Source: Apteryx mantelli (taxonomy: Eukaryota > Chordata > Aves > Apterygiformes > Apterygidae). Taken from it: a DNA stretch of 64,000 nucleotides. The stretch lies in contig NC_089980.1 in the NCBI RefSeq assembly GCF_036417845.1, forward strand, positions 113,919,169 to 113,983,168, in the 5' to 3' direction. Numbering within the stretch: position 1 is the stretch's first letter; each line of letters starts with the position of its first letter. Shown one piece after another: positions 12,001 to 25,319 of this stretch. The notes below the pieces were generated by a model. It had not been told where the DNA came from. It saw nothing but the letters and a program-made list of their open reading frames with translations, and made no database searches. The position numbers and the translations under genes were made by a program.

Positions 12001-15000
12001 TCGGGACAGTGAAGGCATGTGTATGCTCCACTGGCAAACTTCAGGCCTGATCAGCTGGAGAGGAGGAACAGGACAAAGCCACCTGTGTCCATCTTTATGT
12101 AAGTCCTGTTTGTGTTTCGGGTACAGGTAAAAGCACTGTTCTGTCTGTGTTGATCTGTGAGGCCCTGTGTGTGTACTGTGTGCATTTGTTGTGAATTTTT
12201 GTAGGTATGGGGAACAAACACTGAGCTCGGCTGCTGGCTGGACCCTGGGACAAAGAACCACAGCGCCCTGGCCCTGGGGCACCAGGCAAGGAGGATCTCC
12301 TTAGCTTTAGAGCTCACCAACCCAGGCTGCAGCGGGCTAAGAAGGAGGAAATGCTGGGGACCCAAAGTCCACTGGATTTGGCTGCCTCTAACAAAGATGT
12401 CTTGCTTATCAGACAAATTATGCTCATCTACTAACTGTTAGTCATTCAGGAAAGATAGAGACAGTTATCAATGTTCAGTTTTATATTTATGAATGACATG
12501 AGGATGGTAACTTATGAAAATAAAAAACTTAACTATATTAAACACCACACTTCTCTGATGCATATACAACTTTGGTCTTCCAAAAATACTAAATGTACTA
12601 GCGTGGATCAAAATAAACTGCTTCGTCCACCTCAAGTATCAATATAAACCCATAAATTTGAAAATTTTTCTCATCTTAATTATAAACCTATTATAATAAA
12701 TTTGTTATATGAGAGAGAAGACAATGCAGAACTATCCCCTTTATATATCAAAAAAAAACCTTAAAAAGTTATAGCAAGTCATAAATGATAAACTTATGCT
12801 ACAATCTGTGTCTGTGTTCGTGATATACTGAAAGATAGTACAAATGAATTGCATACATAGTTATTACACTATAATTATTATATTAGTATATGTGTTAATG
12901 TTGTAGGGAGAGAAGAAAACAATTATACTGTTGAGAACAAGAAACAGCTAAATAATGGCCATGTGCTAATGTTGGCCCATGGTGGAAAAGACCTAAATGT
13001 TTGTGTATGTCTCTATTCTCAAGTGCTGGCAAAATATTGGAAGGAATAGTTTCTAGTTAACTAATGGGATACATTATTAACACTGCTGGAAAGATAAATA
13101 ATGAATGCTATGCCCAAAGTGGGATTTAGAAAAAATTTAGGTGCCTCGGTGCCAAACCATTCATCTGAAAATCCCCATGCATCTCTGTCCTCAATTCGGA
13201 AACCCTTGAATTAGAGACACTTCTCTTTTAAAATTTCCTTTAACATCCAAAAGTTCTGCATATTCATATCACCTCATCTTTACTATATCTGAACAGCTAT
13301 GAGTTATTTCAGGCATAAGCTCATCTGGGATCCAGAAACTGTATCATTTCCTTTAAGGCCTCTGAGTAACTCCATCCAAGAGGAGAGCAGGCTTAATCCT
13401 GGCAGCTAATCTTTTCTTTAAAGCATAGCCTGAAGGGGATTTTTTTTTATATTAAACAATGACTAGGTAAAATGTATAAATTGTCCTTGGAGCAGGAAGT
13501 AGGGTAGCCAGAACATGCTCCATCTTTCTCATCTATGGCCCTGGGACCCTGAGACTGGTCATTAAGAGCTGCCATTACCCCAGCCCAGGATGCCTTGTTG
13601 CCTCTTGGTAGATCTTTCTCTGGAGCAGTGACAATTGTGTGCTTGGGGTCCCTCTGACAGGAGACAGAGTTCAGCCTCATTTCCCCTTTCTCTGACTGGC
13701 CTAAACACTAGGTTACTGGGCTTGGGGAGGGACAGTGGCTGTCATTTTGATGCTCAGGATGTAGTAATCTAATAGTATTACTGTTACCTGTATCCTTTTT
13801 GTGTAACTAGCCAACCAATCAGTGACAGCACTGTAATTCTGCTGAGATCTTTTTCCATACTAGGGCAACAAAAACAGAACTTTGTGCTGGTTATTTGTAG
13901 ACCCAGTGCAGACATCTCAATTGCTCTAGCATTTAATGACTCCCTCCTCCCACCCCCTGCCCCCCCCCAAAAAAAAAAGAGCTAAATAAGTGGATAAGTG
14001 GACCAATATTATCTGACAACCATATGGTGATTTGGTAGATGACACATTGCGCCATCACTATCTGAAGATTTCTTTATACTAAAATTAGATCACATAGTTC
14101 ATGATCTACACTGGGAGTAAAGATTAGAATCCACTCATTCAAACTTTTTTATCTATCTTGTTTGTGTGCATCATCAAAGTCTTTGTTAGAGAGCTGTTGT
14201 TTGCAGATGGTTGTACTTGCAGAGCAGAAAGAGCAAGACCTGAAGATAATGACATCTAATTTCCCAGCCACTTCTGTAAACCTCAATTTAGCATTTCAGC
14301 AGAACAGATTTGTACTAACCAAAGCTAAATAAACAATATTCCCAGATTAACGGCACAAAAATAAGTGCTGTGGCTCTGTTTACTTTTTTGGAGTAAAAAT
14401 GTTTTATGATGATGCTAAAATTTTGTGTCTAAAGCATCAGTTCTGCTGTTGTTCTTCCTGATTTTAATCTTTTGTAGACACAGCATAATATTGACCTGAA
14501 CACCAGACTTTACTTAGCATACAGACATTCTCTTAAGTGGTATCACACCACATAGACTTACTATGAACAACACAGAAAATACTAAGAAATTTCCATATGA
14601 GATATCTTCAATCACTCCTGAGTAGAACATAATAAACTAAAACATTCAACAATGCTTTAACGAAGTGCGCTGGATGAAGATACATACAGTGATTGACATC
14701 AGATGGACTCATCATAACTTTGGGCTAAGCTACTTAAATATAGGCTCCTTGTACAGCTTGAGTCTGTTGAATGAGTTCTTAAAATACATAGTCATCTTCT
14801 ACTGACATTCTGAAAACATAGACCAAAGTTATGGATGTGTATTAACACATAGACACTTCAGGTTAAGCAAATAACCTGTTTAAAAGATACTTCAGCAAAA
14901 GGTTGTGTAACATTGATAGGCAACATTAGGAATAGCTAGCTGCTAATAGAACTGCATTTACCCGCAATGATTAAATACAGTGGAATAAAGTTCTCTGAAA

Positions 15001-18000
15001 ATAATTATCATTACAGCAAACCAAAACATCAACTGAGTTTAAAACTACAGTTGCAGTAATTTCCAACTTATAAACTGTTTCATTGATCCCAGTCCATCTA
15101 CTTGATATTTACCAGGTTGGGTAAATCACAAAGGCAAACATTTTCTCAGGTAGCCTGGGTTTGCGGCCGTGCTAGCTGATGACCCATTGTACTTCCTCAA
15201 GATTATTTTCAGAGATGCTGCTATAAGCACCTATCTAGCAGTGAAGTCAGCACTCCTGGAAACCAGACCTCATACAGACTTTATAGTCATGAATGGACTT
15301 CCAAATTATCAGTCCTATATTCTTTGATCATATAGATCACTATGTCTTAAAATGCTTTAAAACGGGTGCCCGTTAAATCCCTGAACCTAATTTATATTTA
15401 CTTCATTTATTAGTAATATTAATTCATCTATAACTTATTTTTAATATACTTCCAGAACTAATACAAATTGTGGCAATACAAGCAGAGAAAATAGCCTGCC
15501 TTTTTGAAGCAGCTTTGGTCTAAATGTACTTTTTCATTTACTAATGACCTTATTTTGTAAAAGAGAGGTCAACCTGAGAGGATGTACACATTTATTTTTT
15601 AAAATAAATTGTTTAAAATGGTCTGTTTTTTTCTCTTAATGTGACACACAAGAAACAGGTCAATTTCTCAGCTCTCATTCATTTTCTGCCAGAGCATAAT
15701 TCATATTTGTGTGTGCCAACATTTGCACTGTAAATATATATATTACACTAGTCTGTTAGGAACTCAGTAGAGGCAAGCCAGCTGAGAATTAGGATCAACA
15801 TGCTATTGCTGGTCAATCTGGTTTGGCAGCAAAATATTTGATAAACATACAGTTGCATTATAATTTCATTTGTGTTTTTCCTCCCTGTACATTCTCCATT
15901 CCAGGCCACAGTCTGAGATGTTTTTCAATGACTCAGTGTTATTTGGATTGATATCTTAATTCAGGGAATGAGAATAAGCAGCAAGACAATAGAAATCTTC
16001 TTATGAAGAGTTAGCCAAATCAGATCATTCCAATATTTCTGACTAAATGTCCATTAAACCAGTACTTATTTAAAAAACAATTACACTACATTGCTTTGCT
16101 TGGAGAAGAGTTTAAAGAATACTAGTATTACAGCTTGCTAATTTCACACAGTATTGATTGTATAAAACATCTGTGGTCAAGATATTTTACAAAAAAGCCA
16201 TTTTAAAGTGTGACTCTTTCCTGATGAAACAGACTTTGGACATTGGAATTCTGTTTGAGATTTACTGGAAGATTGTTGGCAGATCTTCAGCTTGGGCACA
16301 TTGTTAGAATTTGTCGGTCTGATGGTTAATTTTGTTGCTGCGCAAGTGAACATGGTAATTAACCAAGAATGCAAACAGACCAACATTGTTTTTGCAAGAT
16401 ATTATTGGACTATTTTTTAAGAGATCAGAATAATCCAAACTGTGATTGCACATTCCTCATGATATTAAAATAATTGATAAACATTCACAGATTACCTAAC
16501 ATTTCTGGAAGCTTTTGACTATTGTTAAACAGCTCTGTTTTGTGTGAACAATACAGGTGGATCATCTCCAATGGAAATCCTGAGCAATTATAAAATACTC
16601 AAGTTTAATATCTGCAATCACAGTGTACAGTGTGTAGCATATTTACTTCAGATTTTTTTCCTTAAACCACTTCATGTTCTTATGTGGAGACCTACATCTT
16701 CATTAAGATTTGAAAATATTATGTGTATATTTTGTGATGTTCAGATCTATTCTAGCTCCTTTTTCTTTTTTCTTTTCAGTTTCACACCAGAAGGAATGAC
16801 ATGACTGTAAGAAGTCAACAACTCCAGAGTCACAGCTGCCACAGAGAATCATCGCTGAAGTTGAATCTACAGATACTAAATTTATTTCAGTAGTAATACT
16901 CTCAGAAAGTCACTTGTCCAAAGCAAATATAATAATTGCTGCAGACAAACGTGGAGTACAGAGACCCTGAACTTTTTAAAGATTCTTTTTAAGTAAAACC
17001 TGTTTCCAATCTCCTTTTGCAGAAATCCTCTGCTGCTTCTTCCATTCTCAGAAGAGGGGTTAATAATGCTAGGAGAGCTGTTCTGTATTTATCAAATATG
17101 CTGATGTTGGTGTGTTTGTTGGGTTTTATTTTGAGCGAGAGCATTCGACGTTCTGACACACACCCCTCATTACAGCTGCATTACAAACATATTGGGATAG
17201 AGAATTCCATCCACACAGAACAGATACAGAATTATCCTTGAAGGGAGATGCTATACTTGTGCAGTTATGTTGCAGAGTTCTCAGTCTTATTGTTTATTTA
17301 TGAAAGCACTGAATTTACATCCACATCATACAGATTTTTGTACAGTAAGTCTATCTAAACAGCACTTGGTAATGGTTATATCAGTGTTAAATATTGTTAT
17401 CATATGCAGTGTTGTACCAAACCAACCCTAGTAAAATGGAGGATATAAGTCTCTCTGATTATGACTTCTAATTATTTTTTGAAATTATTTCTGAGGATAT
17501 CGGTGGGATTCAATTCCAAAGGGCTGCTGAAATCATCCTACAATAAGGTCCAGCACAAGTAAGCTGAATTATCCTATGGAGAGTCTGTCGCTCTCTACTG
17601 ACTATGGAGGAAGACTAGATAACTAGTCTGGACAAGACATGTAGAACGTGATTTGTCTCAGTCAAATATGGATATCAAAAAGATAGGCATCTAAACTACT
17701 CACCTTAGGATCACTTTTAAAGTTATGGTTTAATCTAATCTTTTAACACTTAGTAAAACTTTGAATCCCCTTTACTAGCAAAATAGGGTTCTTCTAAAAG
17801 CCCAAGAGGGAATTAGGCTGACAATATAGATGAAACTAAAAAGTACAAACAGGAGGTAAAAATCACACTCAAATTACTGAGGAATTTATTACTCAACTAA
17901 AGCAGAAAATTTAGAAGGTGTTGCAGCTCTTAATATAAGACCAAACCTCAATGGGCTATAGGATGAAAAAAGGAACAAGAAAAAAAATCTGCAGAGATGG

Positions 18001-19261
18001 GGACTACCTAAAATTAATCTTTTTTTAGGTTCGTTCTAAGATAAAGAAGTCATATAGCTAAGCTTGTTTGATCAGGAATCTGACGCTGGGGGTGTAAAAG
18101 TGTCCAATATGGGAGACTAAAAGACACTTGCTGCAGACAGTCATATGGAGCTCAAATGACAGCCTGCTAAAACAGGGCATGGCAAAGCCTTTAAAAAAAA
18201 AATCAGAACTGGAAAGGATTACATTTCACAGCAGGAGTTTGCAGGCATCAGTAGAAGATGAACTGCATGTACAAGAACTGATAATATCACTTCTAGTTCA
18301 GCAGAAATCTTTGGAGGAGTAATGGGCAACACTGCTTTGCTTGACTATAACACCATAAAAATCAAATAGGACACGTGCTAATTTCAAGTAGAATATGGGT
18401 GTACAAACCAATGTGTTTCCAGAAGTAATGGTAATAGCATCGCTGTAAGAAAAACATGTTTAGTAGAAGATAAATCATTGAGGCTCTGGACTTACTACAG
18501 TCAGAGAAAAGCTTATCCACACTAAAACAGAATATGAACTAAATCAGACATTACACATTTCACCTCGTTTTACCCAAAAATTCTGAGTCAATATTCTGAT
18601 ACAGGGAAGAAGGCTGTAGCTTTTACAGCATGAGCATGAAAAGCTTTGTGTCTATATATGGGAATTTGCACTGGAACTAGAAGTAAAAGTACCCTGTTTG
18701 GGTTTAAAATGAACAAATGGTTTTGAAAGAGGGTGCATGCAAAACAACACATGGCAGTGATAAAAAGGCATCTCACTGAAATAGGGAAATTCTCAACAGA
18801 TTATTCTACAGAGCAAATAGAGTAAGGTTACCCCCTGGGCCATGGCTCTAGGAAAGTATGCCTTACCTTAACTGAAAGGCTATGAGAAGATATCAATAGG
18901 TTCATTGCTCCAGTTTACAGAGGGTGAGTGCATACACTGTAATAATTTGTATATTGCTGGTCAATATACAGGTGAATATAGAAGAAAAGCTTTCTACTTA
19001 GACTAAAAAGAACAGAATAAATTTGTAAAAAAGAACCATACTCTTCTATCTGCAAGGGTAAAAATTCTATGAGGCAAATTCTATGCAAAGTATTATTCTA
19101 TGCTTGAGGGATCAGCAAGGTACTTTAAAAATACACAGCACACATTTGTGCACATGAAATGCTCTTTGTGGCCAGTACCAAGAAAAGCCATTTGGTTTGT
19201 ATTTGTGACATAATTGGTAAGATTCAGTTCACCTAACTTTAGTGGTCAGAGTCTCTCAAGA
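12001..19261. other. Intergenic, mostly AT-rich
   Basis: The 12000-12400 part is GC-richer and may belong with the LTR-like module. 12660-12900 is very AT-rich. Two good polypyrimidine-AG acceptor-like sites end at 16779 and 17022, but no coding frame or donor pairs with them convincingly. Confidence 0.5.
13960..13978 (+). repeat. C9-A10 homopolymer junction
   Basis: Nine C are directly followed by ten A, at the end of a C-rich stretch starting at 13941. Confidence 0.8.
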
Positions 19262-19900
19262 AAGCCTTTAAGTGTAGATGTCTACTTTACGATGACTTGA
19301 ATGTCTGTGGACTTGATTCAGCTGCCTTAACAGAGGCATCTGGTGCCATTTAAGATGTACAAGGTTATCTAAGATAGTTGTATAGGGCAATTAGATATGT
19401 CACAGGATTGATTGAAGAGTTGTATCTTTCTAGAGGGGCAGCTGGAGGTGACACAGGTTACTGAAAGACTCTTAAATGACACTAGATAGTCATCTAGTTT
19501 ATAGACAAATGGATCAAGACCCAAATCTCCACTGGCTATATAAACTTAACCCAAATTTAAACTTCTACTTGTAGACATCGATATTAACATGTTTTAATCC
19601 GGAGGTAAATTCTATTGTCTACAACATAGGTGTCTAGACCTCTGCTAGATGACTAGGCTTCCGTTGTAACTGAAGGCAATGTGGTCAACACAGTCAGTGG
19701 AGTCTGGGGCTTGATTCAGTTACCTGAACAGATATCTAGTGCTGAAAGTCCCAGTGTGTCTAAGATGATCACAGAGAGATGAAAGATATACCACAGAATG
19801 AACAGAAGACCCACATCTTTCTGGAACAGGAGTTGAAAGCCAAATATGATATGCCACAGTGCCTAAAATAACACAAGATGACTGTCTTCAAGCAGCTGAA
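19262..19900 (+). repeat. Degenerate tandem duplication, period 398 bp
   Basis: TTGATTCAG at 19313 and again at 19711 begins two alignable stretches. Both continue with CCT-AACAG, a TCTAAGAT block, a CCACAG/TCACAGGA-TGA block and ATCTTTCT about 125-135 bases later. The two units are roughly 60-70% alike by eye with small gaps. They contain recurring CATCTAG/GTCTAGA-type words reminiscent of old sauropsid repeats. Family unassigned. Confidence 0.5.
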
Positions 19901-20664
19901 AATTTAAATTTGTAAATGTAATAGAAATTTGTCTTTCAGATTTCTCAAGAAAAGGTTATCAAAATCCAGACTGGTCTATATGTATGGGTCAATCTGATTT
20001 AAAAGTCTTGTCTTATTTCAGACGAAGAATTGACTGTAATTTCCAGAGCTGCTTCTGGGGATGAAACCCTGAAGAAAATATACAGAATTACTTTCTGATG
20101 TTGGAGAAAATATTTCCATCTTCTATTATCAATTTACAGAGGATCTCTTAGTAGCAGATGAGATGTAATATGAAGGCACTACAGAAAAGCTGTTGTAAGG
20201 GATGTGTGTGATTAGTTAGAAACAGGCAAATCTAAAGGAAAGGTCAGAAATATTCTGAACTAATATAGCATGAGCAGAGACATTGACAAAATGTAATTCT
20301 AAACTGAGATGAAATCAAAGAAACAAGTCAATGCTGCTGCCCCAGGAAAAAAAAAAAAGAAGAAAAAAAGAAAATGAGCCCGTTCACTCCCCCAGAATCA
20401 ACATACACGTACCTTTGTCTAAAAATATATATTTTTTTATTGATTATTTTTTACCATACCAAAATGGCCTTTCACTTAAAATATAATTTATTTTTCAGTC
20501 AAAATATTCTGAATATATTATTTTTAATTGTTATTACTATACTTTATTACAAAATGTTAATTTCAAGAGGTTCTAGCATAATCCAGATTACACAAGGTCT
20601 TGGATTATGCAGATGGTCAGAATTCAGGTCTATGTATATCTCTATGAAATCTGATAGGTATGAA
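19901..20664. other. Intergenic, with an A-rich run
   Basis: Holds an A-rich stretch at 20347-20374 and an AT-rich segment to 20560. No gene or repeat family is recognised. Confidence 0.55.
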
Positions 20665-21507
20665 TGACTGGGAACAGCAGCTGGTGCACTGGAGAGCAAT
20701 GCTGTCATTCAGAAGGACCTCAACAAGCTGGAGGAACAGCCCAATAAGCATCTCATGGAATTCAACAAGGGCAATGCAAAATCCTGCGCTTGGAACGGAG
20801 TAACTCCCTGCAACAGAACTGGCCGCAGGCTGACCAGCTGAAGAGAACAGCTCTGCAGAAAAGGACCTGGTGAACCTAATGCACAAGCTGAACTAGAATC
20901 AGTATATGCCCCTGTGGTTATGAAGGTTAACCATATACTGGGCTGCATTAGTAAGAGTAGAGCCAACAAGTCAAGAGAGGTGATTGTTCCCATTTTTCTG
21001 GCATTTGTGTGCATGTTTCTGGCATATTATATCTGGTTTGGGGCACTACAGTAGATGACAGGTGAGGAAGACTTCTAAAATGCTTAGAAGTAGGGACATG
21101 TGACATACAAGGAGAGTCTAGAGGAACTGGATTTGTTTAGCCTGGAGACAAGAAGGAGAAGGAAGGATCTAACTGCGGTCATCCACTGCCTAAAGGGGGG
21201 TTGTAGAGAAGATGGAGCCAAACTTTCCACAGAGGTGCAGTGATAGGACCAGAAGCAATGATTACAAGTTACAGTGAAGGAAATTCCGAAACAAGACAGC
21301 TACAAGGAAAAACACTATTCACCCTGAGAGTGGTTAAGCACTGGAAGAGGTTGCCCAGAGGGGCTGTGGAATATGCATCCTTCACAATTTTCAAAACACA
21401 ACTGGACTATGCCTGAGCATCCTGAAGCCTTGATTTGAAGAATAGGGAGTTGTACTGGACATCCTACAGAGGTCTCTTTCAACCTAAATTATTATATGAT
21501 TCTGTGG
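20665..21507 (+). mobile_element. CR1 LINE 3' fragment, old and degenerate
   Basis: Translation with many stops still follows the CR1 ORF2 C-terminus in order: the FRRTSTSWRNSP region equivalent to IQRDLDKLEEWA, NKGNAKSCAWNG, the EKDLVNLM stretch, the IVFPFF/SGLGH region, and the SDRTRSNDYKLQ segment near 21250. The 3' tail near 21470-21507 (GAGGTCTCTTTCAACC, then ATTATATGATTCTGTGG) is the CR1 end. It is 5'-truncated after the RT palm. Divergence is much greater than in the copy at 27.1 kb, so this is an older insertion. Confidence 0.8.
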
Positions 21508-24500
21508 TTGTTCAGTGTAACCTTTTTTTCCTGTGGTGAATTCCCAGCTAACTGACCTTAAAAGGTCCAATTCTACTGAAGTCTGAGATGTCACTTTGTC
21601 TTAAAGCAATACTGGATTTTTTCCAAACTCTATATTTATTTGCTGCTCCTTAATACCAGCTTTTTTGTCCTCTTCAGATTTATCATATAGCATGTAGTAG
21701 AATGCCATTGTAAGGTAATAAAACTTACAGTAGCCCATCAAATTCATGTACATACTACATTCATGTTAATACAATTAAACTGGCAGGCAGGGAAAGAGAG
21801 AGAAAAAAAAACTTGAATCTGTAGTATGGAGGCTAGGGTAATTATCTGGGTCTTTGAAAAGTTTATCCAGCATTTTAAAAAGACTCATGGGAGAAGGGAG
21901 TGGCACTCACTCCTGTAACCATGGTGTTGGATAGTCATATCTCCCTTTGTGCACTCTCTGCCACACGAATCAGAAATTCATGGCTGCATGCTGAGCTCCA
22001 ACAGGAAAAGCCTTGACTCAGCTTTAACTCCACCTGCACTTTCCCACATCTGTCATAGATGAAAGCTTAGCACTCAGAGCATTCATTTGGAACAGTAGTT
22101 TGAATTTCTTCAGGCTGAAGAATCAATTAAACACAGGTTTGTCCATTTCTGAGTGACCAATATATCAGTTGACTAATACTCAGTTGATTAATATAGGAAC
22201 CACAGTTACTGTGTTCTTTTTAAAGACTGCTTGCTCAAGAAGCCTGGTGCTCTAAGAAAATGTATAGATCAGACCTTTCAGGGATCCTAGAAGAATCGGC
22301 ACTTTGTGACTCAAGTTTAGGCATTCAGGACACTTGGTCTTGTAGAGCAGTACTACTGCAGGCAAGGGAAAACTCTAAAGCTGAGCAGAGAGACATGGTG
22401 GTTAGGATTAAGCCAAGATAAGGCAGCAGCTGAATGGTTATTTTTGGATGTAAGCACCTCAGTTCCACTTAAGTCCTTTACTTTTTAAAGCATTTAGTTA
22501 TAAAATGACATCTTCCACAGCAGACCTGATATATAAAAAGCACATATTTTTTGCCAGAAATATATTCACACTTAAGAATATGTAGTGTGCTTGATAACGG
22601 TACTGTATGTGTATCACTACCTTCTAATGGACTGTAAAAAGAACAACTTGTCTCTCGATCAAGTATTCCAAATTAGTTTCAGAAGCTCTGTGGAAACTAA
22701 GAGACTTTTGATTAACCTTCTCAGTATGTGTCCAACTGGAGCGACTGCCTCATGTGACTTTACTGCTCTTTCTGTCCATTGTTTCTTGAACCATTTGCTG
22801 CGCTCACTTTTCTTCCTAGCACATCACTTCTCTTCTACAAAATGTATATTTCACCTGTGTATCTTCAGCCACACAGCTCTCTTGTTTAGCTGTTCTGAGT
22901 TAGGCTGTAAAGACAGGATTCATCTAAACTAATAGCAGGGACGTAACTGAGTTAGGATTTGAGGTGTCCTAGGCTTCTTCTGTAGCTGATGGAGGGAAAG
23001 GTATTTCAAGTGAACTGATCAACACTAAAATTAGGTGGGCTGGATGTGAGCCAAATCTTCTGAGACTGCTGCCAGGTCCAACTTTGTACCATCTAAAGTG
23101 TTGTATGTCTCTACAATGCCACTTGCATTCTGTTCTGTTCAGGAATCAGTCAGATTCAAATAGTCTGACAAAGATTTGCTTTATGTGGCACTTGAGTGAT
23201 CAGCTTTATGTGACATGTGTCTCCTCCCAGAAGAACAACCGATTCCCAACAGCTTTTGGAAGTACTCTGCAACGTGCACTTCCCCACACATGCCTTATCA
23301 TGATGAAAGTCACTGCTATACAACCCCCAAACAATAATTATTTCTCAATACCAAATTCTAATTAATTTGATTCTACTAAATACAGAAAGAACAAGTGAAA
23401 AAAAAAAGATGATAATATGAAGCAGGAATAAATACAAGTTATTTTTAATAACAATGAGTATTATCTCTACACAGAAGCACTATGCATATTGCTATTTACT
23501 TTTTCCTATTCATATTGAAAATGAACCATTCAAACTTTACCTTTACATCTATTTTTCTTCTACTTGTGTGCCAAAGCATAATGTCAGACAGAAGAAAATG
23601 AGAGGCAGAGGCCAGGGTTGGAGTGTATTAATCTTTTGTACTTATACAGATGGTCTATTTTCAAGGTTTGATAAATTCCCAGAATTGTCCTCAGATCTCT
23701 TCAAATTTATTATAGTTATTTTGTAGTCTATAAGTAATTCTCTCATGTGAGGGTGCCTCTGTTAACCCATTTTCATTCTTGGAGCCTTGTCTTGATCTTC
23801 CAGCACTTTGGCAGTGTAACTTTTGCTCTCAATTATTAATCTGAGAAATGCTTTCCTTGCCAAGAGTATGAAATCCTACTGTGTGCTGTTCAGTGCACAG
23901 ATCAAGAGTGAGCTGTTGTACAGGACACCCTTTTTTTTTCAAAATTATGCAGCTTTTCAGATAGACAGACATACATCTAGTCTTTGTAAAATGTGAGTCA
24001 TGTAGTCATAATTTCCTGTTATTCCACAGGCCTTTATCTAACTCTGCTGGACACAAACAGAAGCACAAACAACAAGTCCATAATTATTTGGACTCACTAG
24101 GCAAAATCAGCGGAAAGCAGTGCCCATAGACATGTACTATGACTCATGTAAGCTTTTGCAGTGACAGTGTTTAGCATGGGAGGACAAGCCTGTGAAGACT
24201 TTTTCGCATCTCCAACTTCAGAGATGCTTAAGAAAATTCTGGACCATATCTACTTTACAGATTAGCAGATTCATTTCTTTTTCCCCAGGTCTTTTTTCAA
24301 GACTTTGGGACTGATGAGATAATTCAGAGGAATTTTCTGAGCTCACATCAAATTTGCATGCTTATTACTCCCAGCCATTTCAGACCTTATCACAATGTCC
24401 CTTAAATGGATCACTGCTTGCATGAAATGCAGCAAAAGATGTATATTTTTTTTTCACTGTGGAATTTCATAAACACCTCTGCCAACTAATAAGGCTTTAA

Positions 24501-25319
24501 CTTTCATCATCCGGGAGCAAGAACAACATGCGGTCATCCACTGGGGAGATTGCGGTAGGTCTATAATATAAAGATATTATTTCATAAGATCTCTCATCTC
24601 TGTATGGATCTCCCTCACAAAGAGATCCCCTCCCTCACAAAGACATCTAAATGTCTTTTTTGAAAAGAGCATGCATACCTCTGTATATAAAGTGTGGACA
24701 CTTTCTTCATGTATATCTCTAAAATTCTTTTTTTCCTGTAGAAGATGACACACTTAAGTGTGAGATTGCATGTTCCTTATTTTTCTTAAATCAACACTTC
24801 TTCAGTGATTGTTCTAGATGCAGAAATGAAAAGACTAGCACTCACAGAAAGCAATTTCTTAACTTCACATATTTATAAAATTCTATCCCATCCAATTTAT
24901 TCTTGACTTGTAGGTCTGCACGGACTGAAAATTCACTATCTATAAATAAATCTGATATTTTAAGGCATCCTTTCCTGTCCATTTTGATCAGTTTATTATG
25001 TTATTGTCAAAGTTACATTTCAGATTATTCCATACTTATTTGAAATGTAAATAGATGAAGAAATGAAAACTTTAACAAGTTTTAATAGTTTTTTTCTTTA
25101 GACAGTAGTCTGTAATATACAGAATTGCAAAAAATAAACAGATGGCAGAACAGTCTTTTGTATGCAATTGTTATACTTTTCCTTTGTTGTAACCCACCTC
25201 TCAGAGGAAATAGTGACAAAGGGCAATTGACTAATTTCACGTAAAACAGCCATCATATCGTTTGTTAATGAGGTTCAAACCATATTTAAGAGAGAAGGAG
25301 TGCAAAGGAACAGTTCTTC
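21508..25319. other. Intergenic, nothing recognised
   Basis: The longest frame, 115 codons at 22585, has no motif. A short CCCTCACAAAGA duplication lies near 24610-24640. Confidence 0.55.

Noticed and set aside
12051..12416. 121-codon minus-strand frame
   Set aside because: Lies in the LTR-like GC-richer patch with two other overlapping frames; no motif.
16780..17022. Acceptor-like sites at 16779 and 17022 as exons
   Set aside because: No matching donors with coding frames; polypyrimidine-AG sites occur often by chance.
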